DNA of 54,380 bases from Lachnospiraceae bacterium. Lineage in GTDB: Bacteria; Bacillota; Clostridia; Lachnospirales; Lachnospiraceae. The position numbers were made by a program, and so were the translations under genes. The notes under the pieces were generated by a model, which saw only the letters and a program-made list of their open reading frames with translations, made no database searches and was not told the DNA's origin. This document shows, one piece after another, positions 35,318 to 43,066 of this stretch. The DNA lies in NCBI GenBank assembly GCA_017532145.1, contig JAFXJR010000007.1, forward strand, positions 1-54,380, read 5' to 3'. Position 1 is the stretch's first letter. Each line of letters starts with the position of its first letter.

Positions 35318-36238
35318 TTATGCCCAAAGAGTTTCAGGATAAAGACCATCTGCCTTCATCTTGGCAATGGCATCCATAACCGTCTGCTTATCTTCTTTAT
35401 AGGTAACACCATACCAGCGGTCAAAGGATTTCAGTACAGTGACCTCAGCCTTGTCTTCAGTAATCAGTCTGTCTACTACACTGGGCAGGAAGTATTCACA
35501 TTTTAAAGGATTTTCTGCCAGACCCTTTTCCAGGAAGGGGGCAAATCCCACCTCCAGCTCCTTCATAAAGCCAGCAGTAAAGCCCCACATATTCATGGAT
35601 ACAATGCTTCCGGCAGGAATGATATGCCAGGTTGCACCGTCATCCTCTGTATAGGCAGTTTCGTCTCCTCTTTTTTCAATGCGGGTACGCTCAGTAATTT
35701 CTGCCAAGTGACTGCTTTCGTCAGTACGGCATACACCTCTTGCCACATGACCATTTTCCGTCAGAGTGTTTTCCAGTACATAGCCTACCATGGCATACTG
35801 GTATTTTTCTCCATCTTCATGGGAAGCAAGATAGTCATAAATCTGAGAAAAAGCACTGCGTCCATAATAGTCATCGGCATTGATTACTACAAAAGGACTG
35901 TCAATCAATTCCCTGCAGCTAAGTACAGCATGGGCTGTTCCCCATGGCTTTACCCGACCTTCCGGTACAGTAAAAGAGGAAGGGATATCGTCAATATTCT
36001 GGAAAGCATATTCCACCTGCATTACTTTTGCAATCCTGTCTCCAATTACTTCTTTGAAGTCCTGCTCATTTTCTTTTTTGATAACAAAAACTACTTTTTC
36101 AAATCCTGCCTTAACAGCATCAAACAGGGAAAAGTCCATAATAATATGTCCCTGGTCGTCTACTGGGTCAATCTGCTTCAGTCCTCCGTACCGACTGCCC
36201 ATTCCTGCTGCCATAATTACCAAAACTGGTTTTTTCAT
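35318..36238 (-). CDS. Sugar-phosphate nucleotidyltransferase family protein
   Basis: This 306-residue protein has the nucleotidyl transferase fold. The N-terminal VIMAAGMGSRYGGLKQIDPV carries the GxGxR-type nucleotide loop and an active lysine, and INADDYYG supplies the metal-binding aspartates. The family activates sugar phosphates to NDP-sugars, but this subgroup has no assigned sugar. The C-terminus is not a left-handed hexapeptide helix. It is divergent from the AraC regulator at 36452, with a perfect palindrome between them. GGAGG precedes the ATG on the - strand. Confidence 0.82.
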   Translation of the reverse strand: MKKPVLVIMAAGMGSRYGGLKQIDPVDDQGHIIMDFSLFDAVKAGFEKVVFVIKKENEQDFKEVIGDRIAKVMQVEYAFQNIDDIPSSFTVPEGRVKPWGTAHAVLSCRELIDSPFVVINADDYYGRSAFSQIYDYLASHEDGEKYQYAMVGYVLENTLTENGHVARGVCRTDESSHLAEITERTRIEKRGDETAYTEDDGATWHIIPAGSIVSMNMWGFTAGFMKELEVGFAPFLEKGLAENPLKCEYFLPSVVDRLITEDKAEVTVLKSFDRWYGVTYKEDKQTVMDAIAKMKADGLYPETLWA

Positions 36239-36319
36239 TGCATTTCCTCCTTTGACCCCAAATCATTTGTAATTCTGTGCTTTCTTTTTTTGCACATTTG
36301 ATTTATACTTTTAGTAAGT

Positions 36320-36341
36320 CTATTTCATTATAATGAAATAG
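36320..36341. promoter_or_regulatory. 22-bp perfect palindrome between divergent genes
   Basis: CTATTTCATTA and TAATGAAATAG abut to form a perfect 22-bp palindrome about 80 bp from the nucleotidyltransferase start and 110 bp from the AraC start. Its centre contains TATAAT on both strands, so it may be both operator and divergent -10. Confidence 0.5.
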
Positions 36342-36451
36342 TGTATCATTTTTCTTTATCCGATTATACATCTTATTGTTAAAATATGTTATATCAGCAA
36401 AGATACTGGCAGAAGGGATAAAATCTGCAGACAGAAGAAATGAGGAGTGGC

Positions 36452-37360
36452 ATGGTTTCGTATAAAAGTATAACGTTGAAAAAAGAATTAACGATTGATC
36501 AAATTGTATCTATTCACTATTTTGAGTATATGTGTGACTACGCCTTTGAGGGAGAGTTTCACGATTTCTGGGAATTTTTATATGTAGATAAGGGGACGGT
36601 GAATGTAATAGCAGGAGAAGAATCCTATATTTTAAATAAGGATCAGATTATTTTTCATAAGCCCAATGAGTTTCATAATGTATTGGCTAATGGTGTAGTA
36701 GCTCCCAATCTTGTAGTCATTGGTTTTGAGTGCCTTTCCCCAACGATGGACTTTTTCCGGGACAGGATTCTGGAGGTAGGACCTGCAGAAAGAACCTTGT
36801 TGGGAAATATTATTAAGGAAGCACGAATGACCTATTCCAGCCAGTTAAACGATACCTACTGTGAACAGCTGGTGAGGAAGACGGATGGCAGTATTCCGTT
36901 TGCTTCTGAACAGCTGATTCAGTGTTATCTCCAGCAGTTACTAATTCAGTTGATTCGTAATAATGGCAGTGACAGCTCTCTGGCGACAATTCCCAAATCT
37001 CACCGTCGGAAGAATGAAGATGAACTTTTTTATAATATTATTGCTTATATGGAGGAAAATATTAATAAACAGCTTACCATAGAGAGGATTTGCCGGGACA
37101 ATCTGGTAGGGCGTTCTCTGCTGCAGAAGCTGTTCAGAGACAATACTGGCTGTGGTATTATCGACTATTTTTCTTTGATGAAGATTAATGCAGCCAAGCA
37201 GCTTATCCGTAATAAAAAGATGAATTTTTCCCAGATTGCAGATTCTCTGGGCTATAATTCCATCCATTATTTTTCCAGAAAATTTAAGAAGCTCAGTGGA
37301 ATGACGCCTACAGAGTATGCAAGATCGATTCAGCTTATTGCAGAACATGCAGAAAAATAG
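36452..37360 (+). CDS. AraC family transcriptional regulator
   Basis: This 302-residue regulator has an N-terminal cupin-like sensor (GEFHDFWEFLYVDKGTVNVIAGEESYILNKDQIIFHKPNEFH) and a C-terminal double helix-turn-helix (LTIERICRDNLVGRSLLQKLFRDNTG; NFSQIADSLGYNSIHYFSRKFKKLSGMTPTEYARS). The ligand is unknown but the cupin plus AraC layout usually senses a sugar. GAGGAG (36442-36447) lies 4 bp before ATG 36452; ATG 36440 would add four residues. The neighbouring divergent nucleotidyltransferase is a possible target. Confidence 0.9.
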   Translation: MVSYKSITLKKELTIDQIVSIHYFEYMCDYAFEGEFHDFWEFLYVDKGTVNVIAGEESYILNKDQIIFHKPNEFHNVLANGVVAPNLVVIGFECLSPTMDFFRDRILEVGPAERTLLGNIIKEARMTYSSQLNDTYCEQLVRKTDGSIPFASEQLIQCYLQQLLIQLIRNNGSDSSLATIPKSHRRKNEDELFYNIIAYMEENINKQLTIERICRDNLVGRSLLQKLFRDNTGCGIIDYFSLMKINAAKQLIRNKKMNFSQIADSLGYNSIHYFSRKFKKLSGMTPTEYARSIQLIAEHAEK

Positions 37361-37382
37361 GGGGTGGATAGGATATATAGGT

Positions 37383-37433
37383 ATCAGGTTGGAGGATTTT
37401 CCGAAAGGAAGGTCTTTCCAGCCTGATTTTTTG
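37383..37433 (+). terminator. Terminator after the AraC gene
   Basis: ATCAGGTTGGA pairs with TCCAGCCTGAT with one G-U pair, followed by TTTTTTG. The loop contains a smaller inverted repeat TTTCC/GGAA. Confidence 0.8.
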
Positions 37434-37443
37434 TTATAGGCTG

Positions 37444-37500
37444 TTGACAGAATAAAAAAAGAGAGTATAATAAACATATGAACAATTATTCATATGTTTA
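37444..37500 (+). promoter_or_regulatory. Promoter and ArsR/SmtB-type operator of the Zn/Cd efflux operon
   Basis: TTGACA (37444-37449) and TATAAT (37466-37471) are 16 bp apart. A perfect 12-bp inverted repeat, TAAACATATGAA (37471-37482) and TTCATATGTTTA (37489-37500) around CAATTA, starts at the last base of the -10 box. Its core ATATGAAC...TTCATAT is the usual site of ArsR/SmtB/CadC metal sensors. The ArsR product at 37706 probably binds here and leaves on Zn or Cd. Confidence 0.85.
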
Positions 37501-37574
37501 AATGTACAAATATTTAACTGAATCAAGTAAGTTTATCTTTCAAATACACCAAGAGTAAGCCCATTCTGTGCTGC

Positions 37575-37633
37575 GTAGGGAACCCTACTGTGTAGGGAAT
37601 ATTACTTTGTAGACACAGGGAACCTACTTGTGG
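37575..37633 (+). repeat. Three degenerate tandem GGGAA units in the arsR leader
   Basis: Three imperfect units start at 37575, 37592 and 37615, each with GGGAA followed by a TACT-type segment (GTAGGGAACCCTACT, GTAGGGAATATTACT, ACAGGGAACCTACT). The first is itself a hairpin, GTAGGG/CCCTAC. They lie within a 5' leader of about 225 nt between the operator and arsR; no ORF with a good ribosome site was seen there. Confidence 0.45.
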
Positions 37634-37705
37634 CAGGGGAGTATAAGCTTTACTTGTTTCACTATGTTGACTGGAATAGATAAAACGGCAAAAGGGGGTG
37701 CAGGA

Positions 37706-38080
37706 ATGCAGAACAGACATGAGCAGGAAGCAGAATATGGATGTGAATATATTCATGTACATCAGGAGATTCTGGAAAAGGTGAATACTCAGATGCCAGA
37801 AGAAGATAAACTGTATGATTTGGCAGATTTTTTTAAGGTTTTTGCAGATTCCACCAGAATTAAGATACTCTATGTTTTAATGTGTGCAGAGGTATGTGTA
37901 TGTGATTTGGCACAGATACTCCATATGACATCTTCGGCAGTTTCCCATCAGCTACGGGTACTAAAGCAGATGGATTTAGTAAGGAGCAGAAGGGAGGGAA
38001 AGGTTGTCTTTTATACCCTGGCAGACAGTCATATCAAAACCATCTTAAGTCAGGGACTGGAGCATATTGAAGAAGAATAA
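37706..38080 (+). CDS. ArsR/SmtB-family metal-sensing repressor
   Basis: This 124-residue winged-helix repressor most resembles the CadC/SmtB branch sensing Zn, Cd or Pb. Cys64 and Cys66 (EVCVCDLA) lie in the alpha-3 metal site, and the N-terminal arm offers Cys13, His17 and His19 (CEYIHVH). The recognition helix is SSAVSHQLRVLKQMDLVRSRREGKVVFYTL. ATG at 37706 with AAAGGGGGTG before it gives a normal length; the longer frame from 37628 lies in the leader. It is first in an operon with the HMA protein and the P-type ATPase, though a family A repeat separates them. Confidence 0.9.
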   Translation: MQNRHEQEAEYGCEYIHVHQEILEKVNTQMPEEDKLYDLADFFKVFADSTRIKILYVLMCAEVCVCDLAQILHMTSSAVSHQLRVLKQMDLVRSRREGKVVFYTLADSHIKTILSQGLEHIEEE

Positions 38081-38082
38081 AG

Positions 38083-38217
38083 GTAACTATTCATCAGGTC
38101 TGCGCATTTGCTGTGCTGACCATACGAAAATGTAATGGTAACGAGCAAAAATCCCATCGCCATCGGCGATTTTCATGGATTTTTGTATCATAACAGTGAA
38201 GAATACTGAACAGTTAC
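38083..38217 (+). repeat. Family A intergenic repeat, copy 5 (long form)
   Basis: This 135-bp copy starts 2 bp after the arsR stop (GTAACTATTCATCAGG) and ends TACTGAACAGTTAC. It includes an inner hairpin, with AAAAATCCCAT pairing with ATGGATTTTT and CGCC pairing with GGCG, missing from short copies. It lies inside the efflux operon, 17 bp before the next ribosome site. Confidence 0.88.
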
Positions 38218-38247
38218 GAATAAAGATGAGAAAAGGAGCAGATGGCA

Positions 38248-38469
38248 ATGAAGAAAACGTATCTTTTAGAGGATTTAGATTGTGCACATTGTGCAGAAAA
38301 AATGGAGAAAGAGGTTGGAAAACTGGAGGGAGTAAGTGATAGTCGGGTAACCTTTCTTACCCAGAAGCTGGTGATTGAGGTAGAGGATGATAAGGCAGAC
38401 AAGATAACAAAGGAAATAAAAAAAATAGTAAAGAAGTTTGAGCCTGATGTAGAGGTAGTGGAAAAATAA
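38248..38469 (+). CDS. Stand-alone HMA metal-binding protein
   Basis: This 73-residue cytosolic protein is a single heavy-metal-associated domain of ferredoxin-like fold. The metal site is LDCAHCA with Cys12 and Cys15; the Asp before the first Cys resembles Zn/Cd-binding N-domains of ZntA (GMDCxxC) rather than copper chaperones (GMxCxxC with Thr/Ser). GGAG (38235-38238) is 9 bases before ATG 38248, so it is preferred to ATG 38242. It lies 25 bp before the P-type ATPase, which lacks an N-terminal HMA domain, so it probably delivers metal to that pump. Confidence 0.87.
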   Translation: MKKTYLLEDLDCAHCAEKMEKEVGKLEGVSDSRVTFLTQKLVIEVEDDKADKITKEIKKIVKKFEPDVEVVEK

Positions 38470-38494
38470 ATAGACAGACAGAATTGAGGCAGAT

Positions 38495-40363
38495 ATGAGT
38501 AAGAAATTAAAAAAAAGAATCCAACGAACTGCCACAGGTGCAGTAGTCTATCTGGTAGGAATCTTCTGTTCCCTCTTTTTATCTGACCACTTTTCCAATA
38601 TTCTGGTATTGGCTGTCTATCTGGCAGCTTATGTAATTATCGGTGGTGATGTAGTAAAAAAGGCAATAAAAAATCTGGGCAATCGAAGGATATTGGATGA
38701 AAATTTTCTGATGACAATCGCTACAATAGGTGCCTTTTTCGTGGGAGAATATCAGGAAGGTGTGGCAGTTATGCTATTCTATCAGGTGGGTGAATGTTTT
38801 CAATCCTATGCGGTGAATCGTTCCCGGAAGTCTATCGCAGCATTAATGGATATCCGTCCTGATTATGCAAATGTGCTGCGAAAGGGGCAGGCAGAGGAGG
38901 TAACCCCGGAAGAAGTAGAAGTAGGCGAAACCATTCTGATAAAGCCAGGAGAGCGGATACCCTTAGATGGAATAGTCACAAAAGGAAGTTCTATCCTGGA
39001 TACCAGAGCATTGACAGGGGAAAGTCTTCCCCGAGACGTGGCAGAAGGAGAGGCGATAGCCAGTGGCTGTGTCAATCTTTCTGGTGTATTGGAGGTACAG
39101 ACGACCAAAAGGTTTCAGGAGTCCACTGTGGCCCGAATTTTGGATTTGGTAGAAAATGCAGGCAGTAAAAAAGCAGAAGCGGAACATTTTATTACTAAAT
39201 TTTCCAGATATTATACTCCATTTGTAGTATGCTGTGCCGTTTTGCTGTCCCTACTGCCACCTTTGCTGTTGGGGGGAAGCTGGACAGAATGGATTTACCG
39301 GGCATTAAGCTTTTTGGTTATTTCCTGTCCCTGTGCCTTAGTCATCAGTATTCCTCTCAGCTTCTTTGGGGGACTGGGAGGAGCGGGAAAGGAAGGCATT
39401 TTGATTAAAGGCAGTAACTATTTGGAAGCCTTGGCAGCCACACAGACTGTAGTAATGGATAAAACGGGAACCTTAACTCAAGGCATCTTTCGGGTAACCA
39501 AAATCTGTCCACAAAGAGAGGGGATTACTTCGGAAGAACTATTGGAAATAGCAGCCTGTGTGGAGGGCTGTTCCAATCACCCTGTTTCTAAGTCCTTACA
39601 TCAGGTCTGTGATAAAGAGGTGGATAGAACCAGGCTGCAGAATGTAGAAGAATTGGCAGGGCAGGGGATGAGTGCCATTTTGGCGGGCAGGAAAGTCTAT
39701 GTAGGAAATGGCAGATTGATGAAGCATCTGGGACTACAGCCCACAGAAGCTGGGGAAGTTGGTACTATTGTGCATATAAGTCGGGAGGGCGAATATCTGG
39801 GTTATATTTTAATTGCGGATGAAATAAAATCGGATGCAAAATCTGCCGTGGAACAGCTTAAGGCTGTTGGTATCCAAAAGATAGTTATGCTTACAGGGGA
39901 TAGAAAGGAGGTAGCTGAACAGGTTGCAAAACAACTGGGAATTCATCAGGTATATGCCGAACTTTTACCGGAAGATAAGGTAAGGCTGGTGGAACAGCTG
40001 CTGAAGGAAAAGACACAGGAGAAAAAATTAGTATTTGTAGGAGATGGAATGAATGATGCTCCTGTACTGGCCAGAGCGGATATTGGAATTGCCATGGGAG
40101 GATTGGGCTGTGATGCAGCCATAGAAGCAGCAGATGTGGTGATTATGACGGATGAGCCGTCTAAGATAATCAAAGCCATTCAGATTTCAAAAAAGACGTT
40201 GACGATTGTTAAACAGAATATTGTTTTTGCCATAGGAATTAAGCTGCTGATACTGTTGCTGGCCGCCTTGGGAGCAGCCGGTATGTGGGCAGCAGTATTT
40301 GCTGATGTGGGTGTGGCTGTTATTGCCATATTGAATGCCATGAGAGCCATGAAAGTACGATAG
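38495..40363 (+). CDS. zntA: Zn/Cd/Pb-exporting P-type ATPase lacking its own HMA domain
   Basis: This 622-residue P1B-type ATPase exports divalent soft metals across the membrane. The metal site CPC is at 278-280 in helix 6, the phosphorylated Asp322 lies in DKTGT, TGES is the actuator motif, LTGDR and GDGMNDAPVLARADIGIAMG complete the nucleotide and hinge regions, and DVGVAVIAILNA in the last helix fits the P1B-2 (Zn/Cd/Pb) group. The protein starts directly with membrane helices; its metal-binding domain is encoded by the preceding gene. GAGG lies before the ATG. Expression is probably relieved from ArsR repression by Zn or Cd. Confidence 0.92.
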   Translation: MSKKLKKRIQRTATGAVVYLVGIFCSLFLSDHFSNILVLAVYLAAYVIIGGDVVKKAIKNLGNRRILDENFLMTIATIGAFFVGEYQEGVAVMLFYQVGECFQSYAVNRSRKSIAALMDIRPDYANVLRKGQAEEVTPEEVEVGETILIKPGERIPLDGIVTKGSSILDTRALTGESLPRDVAEGEAIASGCVNLSGVLEVQTTKRFQESTVARILDLVENAGSKKAEAEHFITKFSRYYTPFVVCCAVLLSLLPPLLLGGSWTEWIYRALSFLVISCPCALVISIPLSFFGGLGGAGKEGILIKGSNYLEALAATQTVVMDKTGTLTQGIFRVTKICPQREGITSEELLEIAACVEGCSNHPVSKSLHQVCDKEVDRTRLQNVEELAGQGMSAILAGRKVYVGNGRLMKHLGLQPTEAGEVGTIVHISREGEYLGYILIADEIKSDAKSAVEQLKAVGIQKIVMLTGDRKEVAEQVAKQLGIHQVYAELLPEDKVRLVEQLLKEKTQEKKLVFVGDGMNDAPVLARADIGIAMGGLGCDAAIEAADVVIMTDEPSKIIKAIQISKKTLTIVKQNIVFAIGIKLLILLLAALGAAGMWAAVFADVGVAVIAILNAMRAMKVR

Positions 40364-40416
40364 AAAAATTCCAGCCGTGGTGGCACAGTTTTACAGTACT
40401 ATTTTCTTATTTTCTG

Positions 40417-40445
40417 TTGACTGACTATATTTTATATATTATATT
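40417..40445 (+). promoter_or_regulatory. Sigma-A-type promoter for the flagellin gene
   Basis: TTGACT (40417-40422) and TATATT (40440-40445) are 17 bp apart, giving a leader of about 160 nt. I looked for a sigma-28 flagellar promoter (TAAA-N15-GCCGATAA) between 40364 and 40610 and found none convincing. Confidence 0.45.
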
Positions 40446-40610
40446 GAAAAAAATATAACTATTTAGGTGGGATAGGTCAAAATATCTGTTACTGAAACCA
40501 TAAAAAGTTGAATTCGCAGATTGTGCATATCTACTTTGGTATGGACTTTTACTTTGTAATAATCAGGGCAGCATGACATAAGGCAGTCAGGAAAAAGGAG
40601 AATAAGGAAA

Positions 40611-42926
40611 ATGATAGTAAAAAATAATTTAATGGCAATCAATAATGAAAGACATCTGTCTATGGTCACTAATGTAGAGGCGAAAATAGCACAAAAGTTG
40701 TCCTCTGGTTATCGGATTAACAGGGCAGCAGATGATACTTCAGGTCTTTCCATCAGTGAGAAAATGAGAAGACAGATCCGGGGATTAGAACAGTCTTGCG
40801 TAAATGCCCAGGACGGAATTTCTCTGGTACAGTCTGCAGAAGGGGCTTTGCATGAGGTACATGAGGTATTACAAAGAATGAATGCTTTGGCAGTACAGGC
40901 TGCTAATGGTACCTATACGACCATAGAGCGTCAGGATATTCAGGATGAAGTAAAACAGTTAAAGTCAGAAATAGACAGAATATCTACCACTACGAAATTT
41001 AACGATGTAAATCTACTGGATGGAACCTGGGAAAGGCAGCAGAGTGTTACCAATCCCAGTCTGCAGTTTAAGGGAGTGGTGATACATCATGTAGAGACCA
41101 TACAGACTCCACAGGGAGCCAATACTATGGCCGGTTATGATAAATTAAAGAGTGATTTGAAAAATCAGATTGTTCCTCAGGCTGTGGCAGCCCTGGTAAG
41201 TACTTTTGATAATGTTTTTGGTTATCTGAACGGTTCTGATATTGGAATAGGACTGAGGCTTTACAATGATACAAGTACATCTGCAGTGGCCTATGTACGA
41301 CTGGGATTTGAGGGTACCTTAAGCAGTGTGAGTCTGGAATATAGTCTGGGGGTGAATCTGGCTTCACTCAATATTGATTCAGCAGGAAATCTGTCGGCAG
41401 CCAGCAGGGAGAAACTGGAAACTACCATCACCCATGAGATGATGCATGCACTGATGGATGAGGCTTTGACCAGCGGAATGACAGCTTTGTCTGCAGATTT
41501 GATTAGTATGACAGAAGGTTTTCCCTATTGGTTTAAAGAAGGAGTAGCTGAGGCAGCGGGAGGAGGATTATATGGCAGCAACAGCTGGGTAGAAGGTGCG
41601 TTGAGAATTACTCCTGCCAGCACAGAGGATGAGATTCGGGCTGCTTTGGGAAATGCATCTTACAGACTGAGTTCTGGAACCAGTGCTTCGGCCTATGGAA
41701 CAGGCTATCTGGCAGCAATGTATCTAGGTTATCTGGTAAATGGCAGTACCTCTATCAATCCTACAGCAGTGGCTGAAGGATTGGATAAGCTTTTAGCTGA
41801 GGTAAAGGGTGGTAAGAGTCTGAATCAGGCCATTGCAGACAATACTTCTTATAGTGGAATCACTGATTTTGAAAATAAGTTTGCTCAGGATGGTGCAGGT
41901 TTTGTAAAACAGTTGGTGACAGCTACAGGAAGTGGGGCAGGCAGTCTGGTAACAGGCGATTATACAGATAATGATTTGCTTCCCAATCAGGTAAGAGATG
42001 ATGATTTGTTTAGATTGGATGTGACCAAGGAAGCAGTGTTGAATGAGTATCCTTGGGATTATGTAGTAATATCAGGAGGATCTGCTACGGATCCGGGAAC
42101 TGCGGGACCTACCGGAAATGGAACCGGGGGGAATGCAGGAACCGGAGGAGCAGACGGAACGGGAACCGGAGGAGCAGACGGAACAGGAACCGGAGGAGCA
42201 GACGGAACAGGAGCTGGAGGAGCAGACGGAACGGGAACTGGAGGAGCAGACGGAACGGGAACCGGAGGAACAGGTGGAACGGGAACCGGAGGAACAGGTG
42301 GAACGGGAACTGGAGGAGCAGACGGAACGGGAACCGGAGGAACAGGTGGAACGGGAACCGGAGGAACAGGTGGAACGGGAACCGGAGGAGCAGGCGGTAC
42401 AGGAACCGGAGGAGCAGGCGGTACAGGAACCGGAGGCAATACAGGAACCGGGGGCAATACAGGAGCCGGGGGCAATACAGGAGCCGGGGGCAATACAGGA
42501 GCCGGAGGAGCAGGCGGTGTAATTTCCCGCGGAGGTTTAGTTTTACAGGTGGGTAATGAACAAAGTGAGACGCTGACAGTTTACATAAGTGCTGTTAATG
42601 TGGAAAAGCTGGGAATTAAGGATATAGATATGAGTACACAGAAGGGAGCAGGAGAAGCCATTTCCCAGATTAAGGAGGCCATTAATCTGGTATCCACACA
42701 AAGGGCAGAGCTGGGGGCTTATCAAAACAGGCTGGAGCATGTAATCTTCAATCTGGATAATGTAGTGGAAAATACACAGGCTGCTGAAAGTCGTATCAGG
42801 GATGCTGACATGGCAAAGGAAATGGTGGATTGGAGTAATCAGAAAATTCTTCGGCAGACGGGACAAGCTATGCTGGCAAATACCAAGCAATCCAAAAACG
42901 GAGTATTAATGCTGCTTCAGGCTTAA
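40611..42926 (+). CDS. Flagellin with metallopeptidase insert (flagellinolysin type) and Gly-rich repeat
   Basis: This 771-residue protein has conserved flagellin ends: residues 1-140 (NERHLSMV..EAKIAQKLSSGYRINRAADDTSGLSISEKMR) and 665-771 (ESRIRDADMAKEMVDWSNQKILRQTGQAML). The variable middle carries a gluzincin-like zinc protease: HEMMH at 275-279 with Glu276 catalytic, then WFKEGVAEAAGG with Glu310 as the probable third ligand and Glu314 behind it. Known flagellinolysins place such a domain here and make a proteolytic filament. Residues 510-633 are almost pure Gly/Thr/Ala/Asp/Asn from a 24-bp tandem repeat, which is unusual. The gene stands alone between two metal ATPases, without other flagellar genes. 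Confidence 0.9.
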   Translation: MIVKNNLMAINNERHLSMVTNVEAKIAQKLSSGYRINRAADDTSGLSISEKMRRQIRGLEQSCVNAQDGISLVQSAEGALHEVHEVLQRMNALAVQAANGTYTTIERQDIQDEVKQLKSEIDRISTTTKFNDVNLLDGTWERQQSVTNPSLQFKGVVIHHVETIQTPQGANTMAGYDKLKSDLKNQIVPQAVAALVSTFDNVFGYLNGSDIGIGLRLYNDTSTSAVAYVRLGFEGTLSSVSLEYSLGVNLASLNIDSAGNLSAASREKLETTITHEMMHALMDEALTSGMTALSADLISMTEGFPYWFKEGVAEAAGGGLYGSNSWVEGALRITPASTEDEIRAALGNASYRLSSGTSASAYGTGYLAAMYLGYLVNGSTSINPTAVAEGLDKLLAEVKGGKSLNQAIADNTSYSGITDFENKFAQDGAGFVKQLVTATGSGAGSLVTGDYTDNDLLPNQVRDDDLFRLDVTKEAVLNEYPWDYVVISGGSATDPGTAGPTGNGTGGNAGTGGADGTGTGGADGTGTGGADGTGAGGADGTGTGGADGTGTGGTGGTGTGGTGGTGTGGADGTGTGGTGGTGTGGTGGTGTGGAGGTGTGGAGGTGTGGNTGTGGNTGAGGNTGAGGNTGAGGAGGVISRGGLVLQVGNEQSETLTVYISAVNVEKLGIKDIDMSTQKGAGEAISQIKEAINLVSTQRAELGAYQNRLEHVIFNLDNVVENTQAAESRIRDADMAKEMVDWSNQKILRQTGQAMLANTKQSKNGVLMLLQA
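42138..42509 (+). repeat. In-frame tandem repeat in flagellin: 12 x 24 bp then 4 x 18 bp
   Basis: Twelve 24-bp units (42138-42425) encode variants of GTGGADGT (also GTGGTGGT, GTGGAGGT). After GTGG, four 18-bp units (42438-42509) encode NTGTGG or NTGAGG. Unit lengths are multiples of three, so copy-number change keeps the frame. The GGAACCGGAGGA core makes all frames open, giving false ORFs on both strands. Confidence 0.93.
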
Positions 42927-43041
42927 GTGAGCTTTGGAGTAAAGCGGATATTTGCAGGCTGCTTTGCTGTCGGCAATGATAAAGGTCTACTGTTTAACAT
43001 ATGCTGTGCCTGTATTCAGTGTACTTGAAGTGACAAATTTG

Positions 43042-43066
43042 TTTTAATTTGGTTCTCAAATTAAAA
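43042..43066. promoter_or_regulatory. 10-bp inverted repeat before copA
   Basis: TTTTAATTTG (43042-43051) and CAAATTAAAA (43057-43066) form a perfect inverted repeat around GTTCT, ending 27 bp before the copA start. It could be an operator for a copper sensor or a leader hairpin. It is not the CopY box (TACANNTGTA). Confidence 0.5.

Noticed and set aside
35207-35506. 99-residue ORF over the gap and the 3' end of the nucleotidyltransferase
   Set aside because: It covers a terminator and a repeat fragment and continues antisense to the real gene.
35624-36301. 225-residue ORF opposite the nucleotidyltransferase
   Set aside because: The reverse strand has clear family motifs and a ribosome site; this frame is rich in Ser/Phe/Cys with none.
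40446-40610. Sigma-28 promoter for flagellin
   Set aside because: TAAA- and GCCGATAA-like pieces exist but not at the needed spacing.
42138-42509. CRISPR-like array
   Set aside because: Units are contiguous with no unique spacers and lie in a coding frame; no cas genes are present.
42053-42556. Long Arg/Asn/Ser- and Glu/Pro-rich ORFs on + and a Pro/Val-rich ORF on - over the flagellin repeat
   Set aside because: They are by-products of the 24-bp repeat, which has no stop in any frame. The flagellin frame is continuous across it with conserved domains on both sides.
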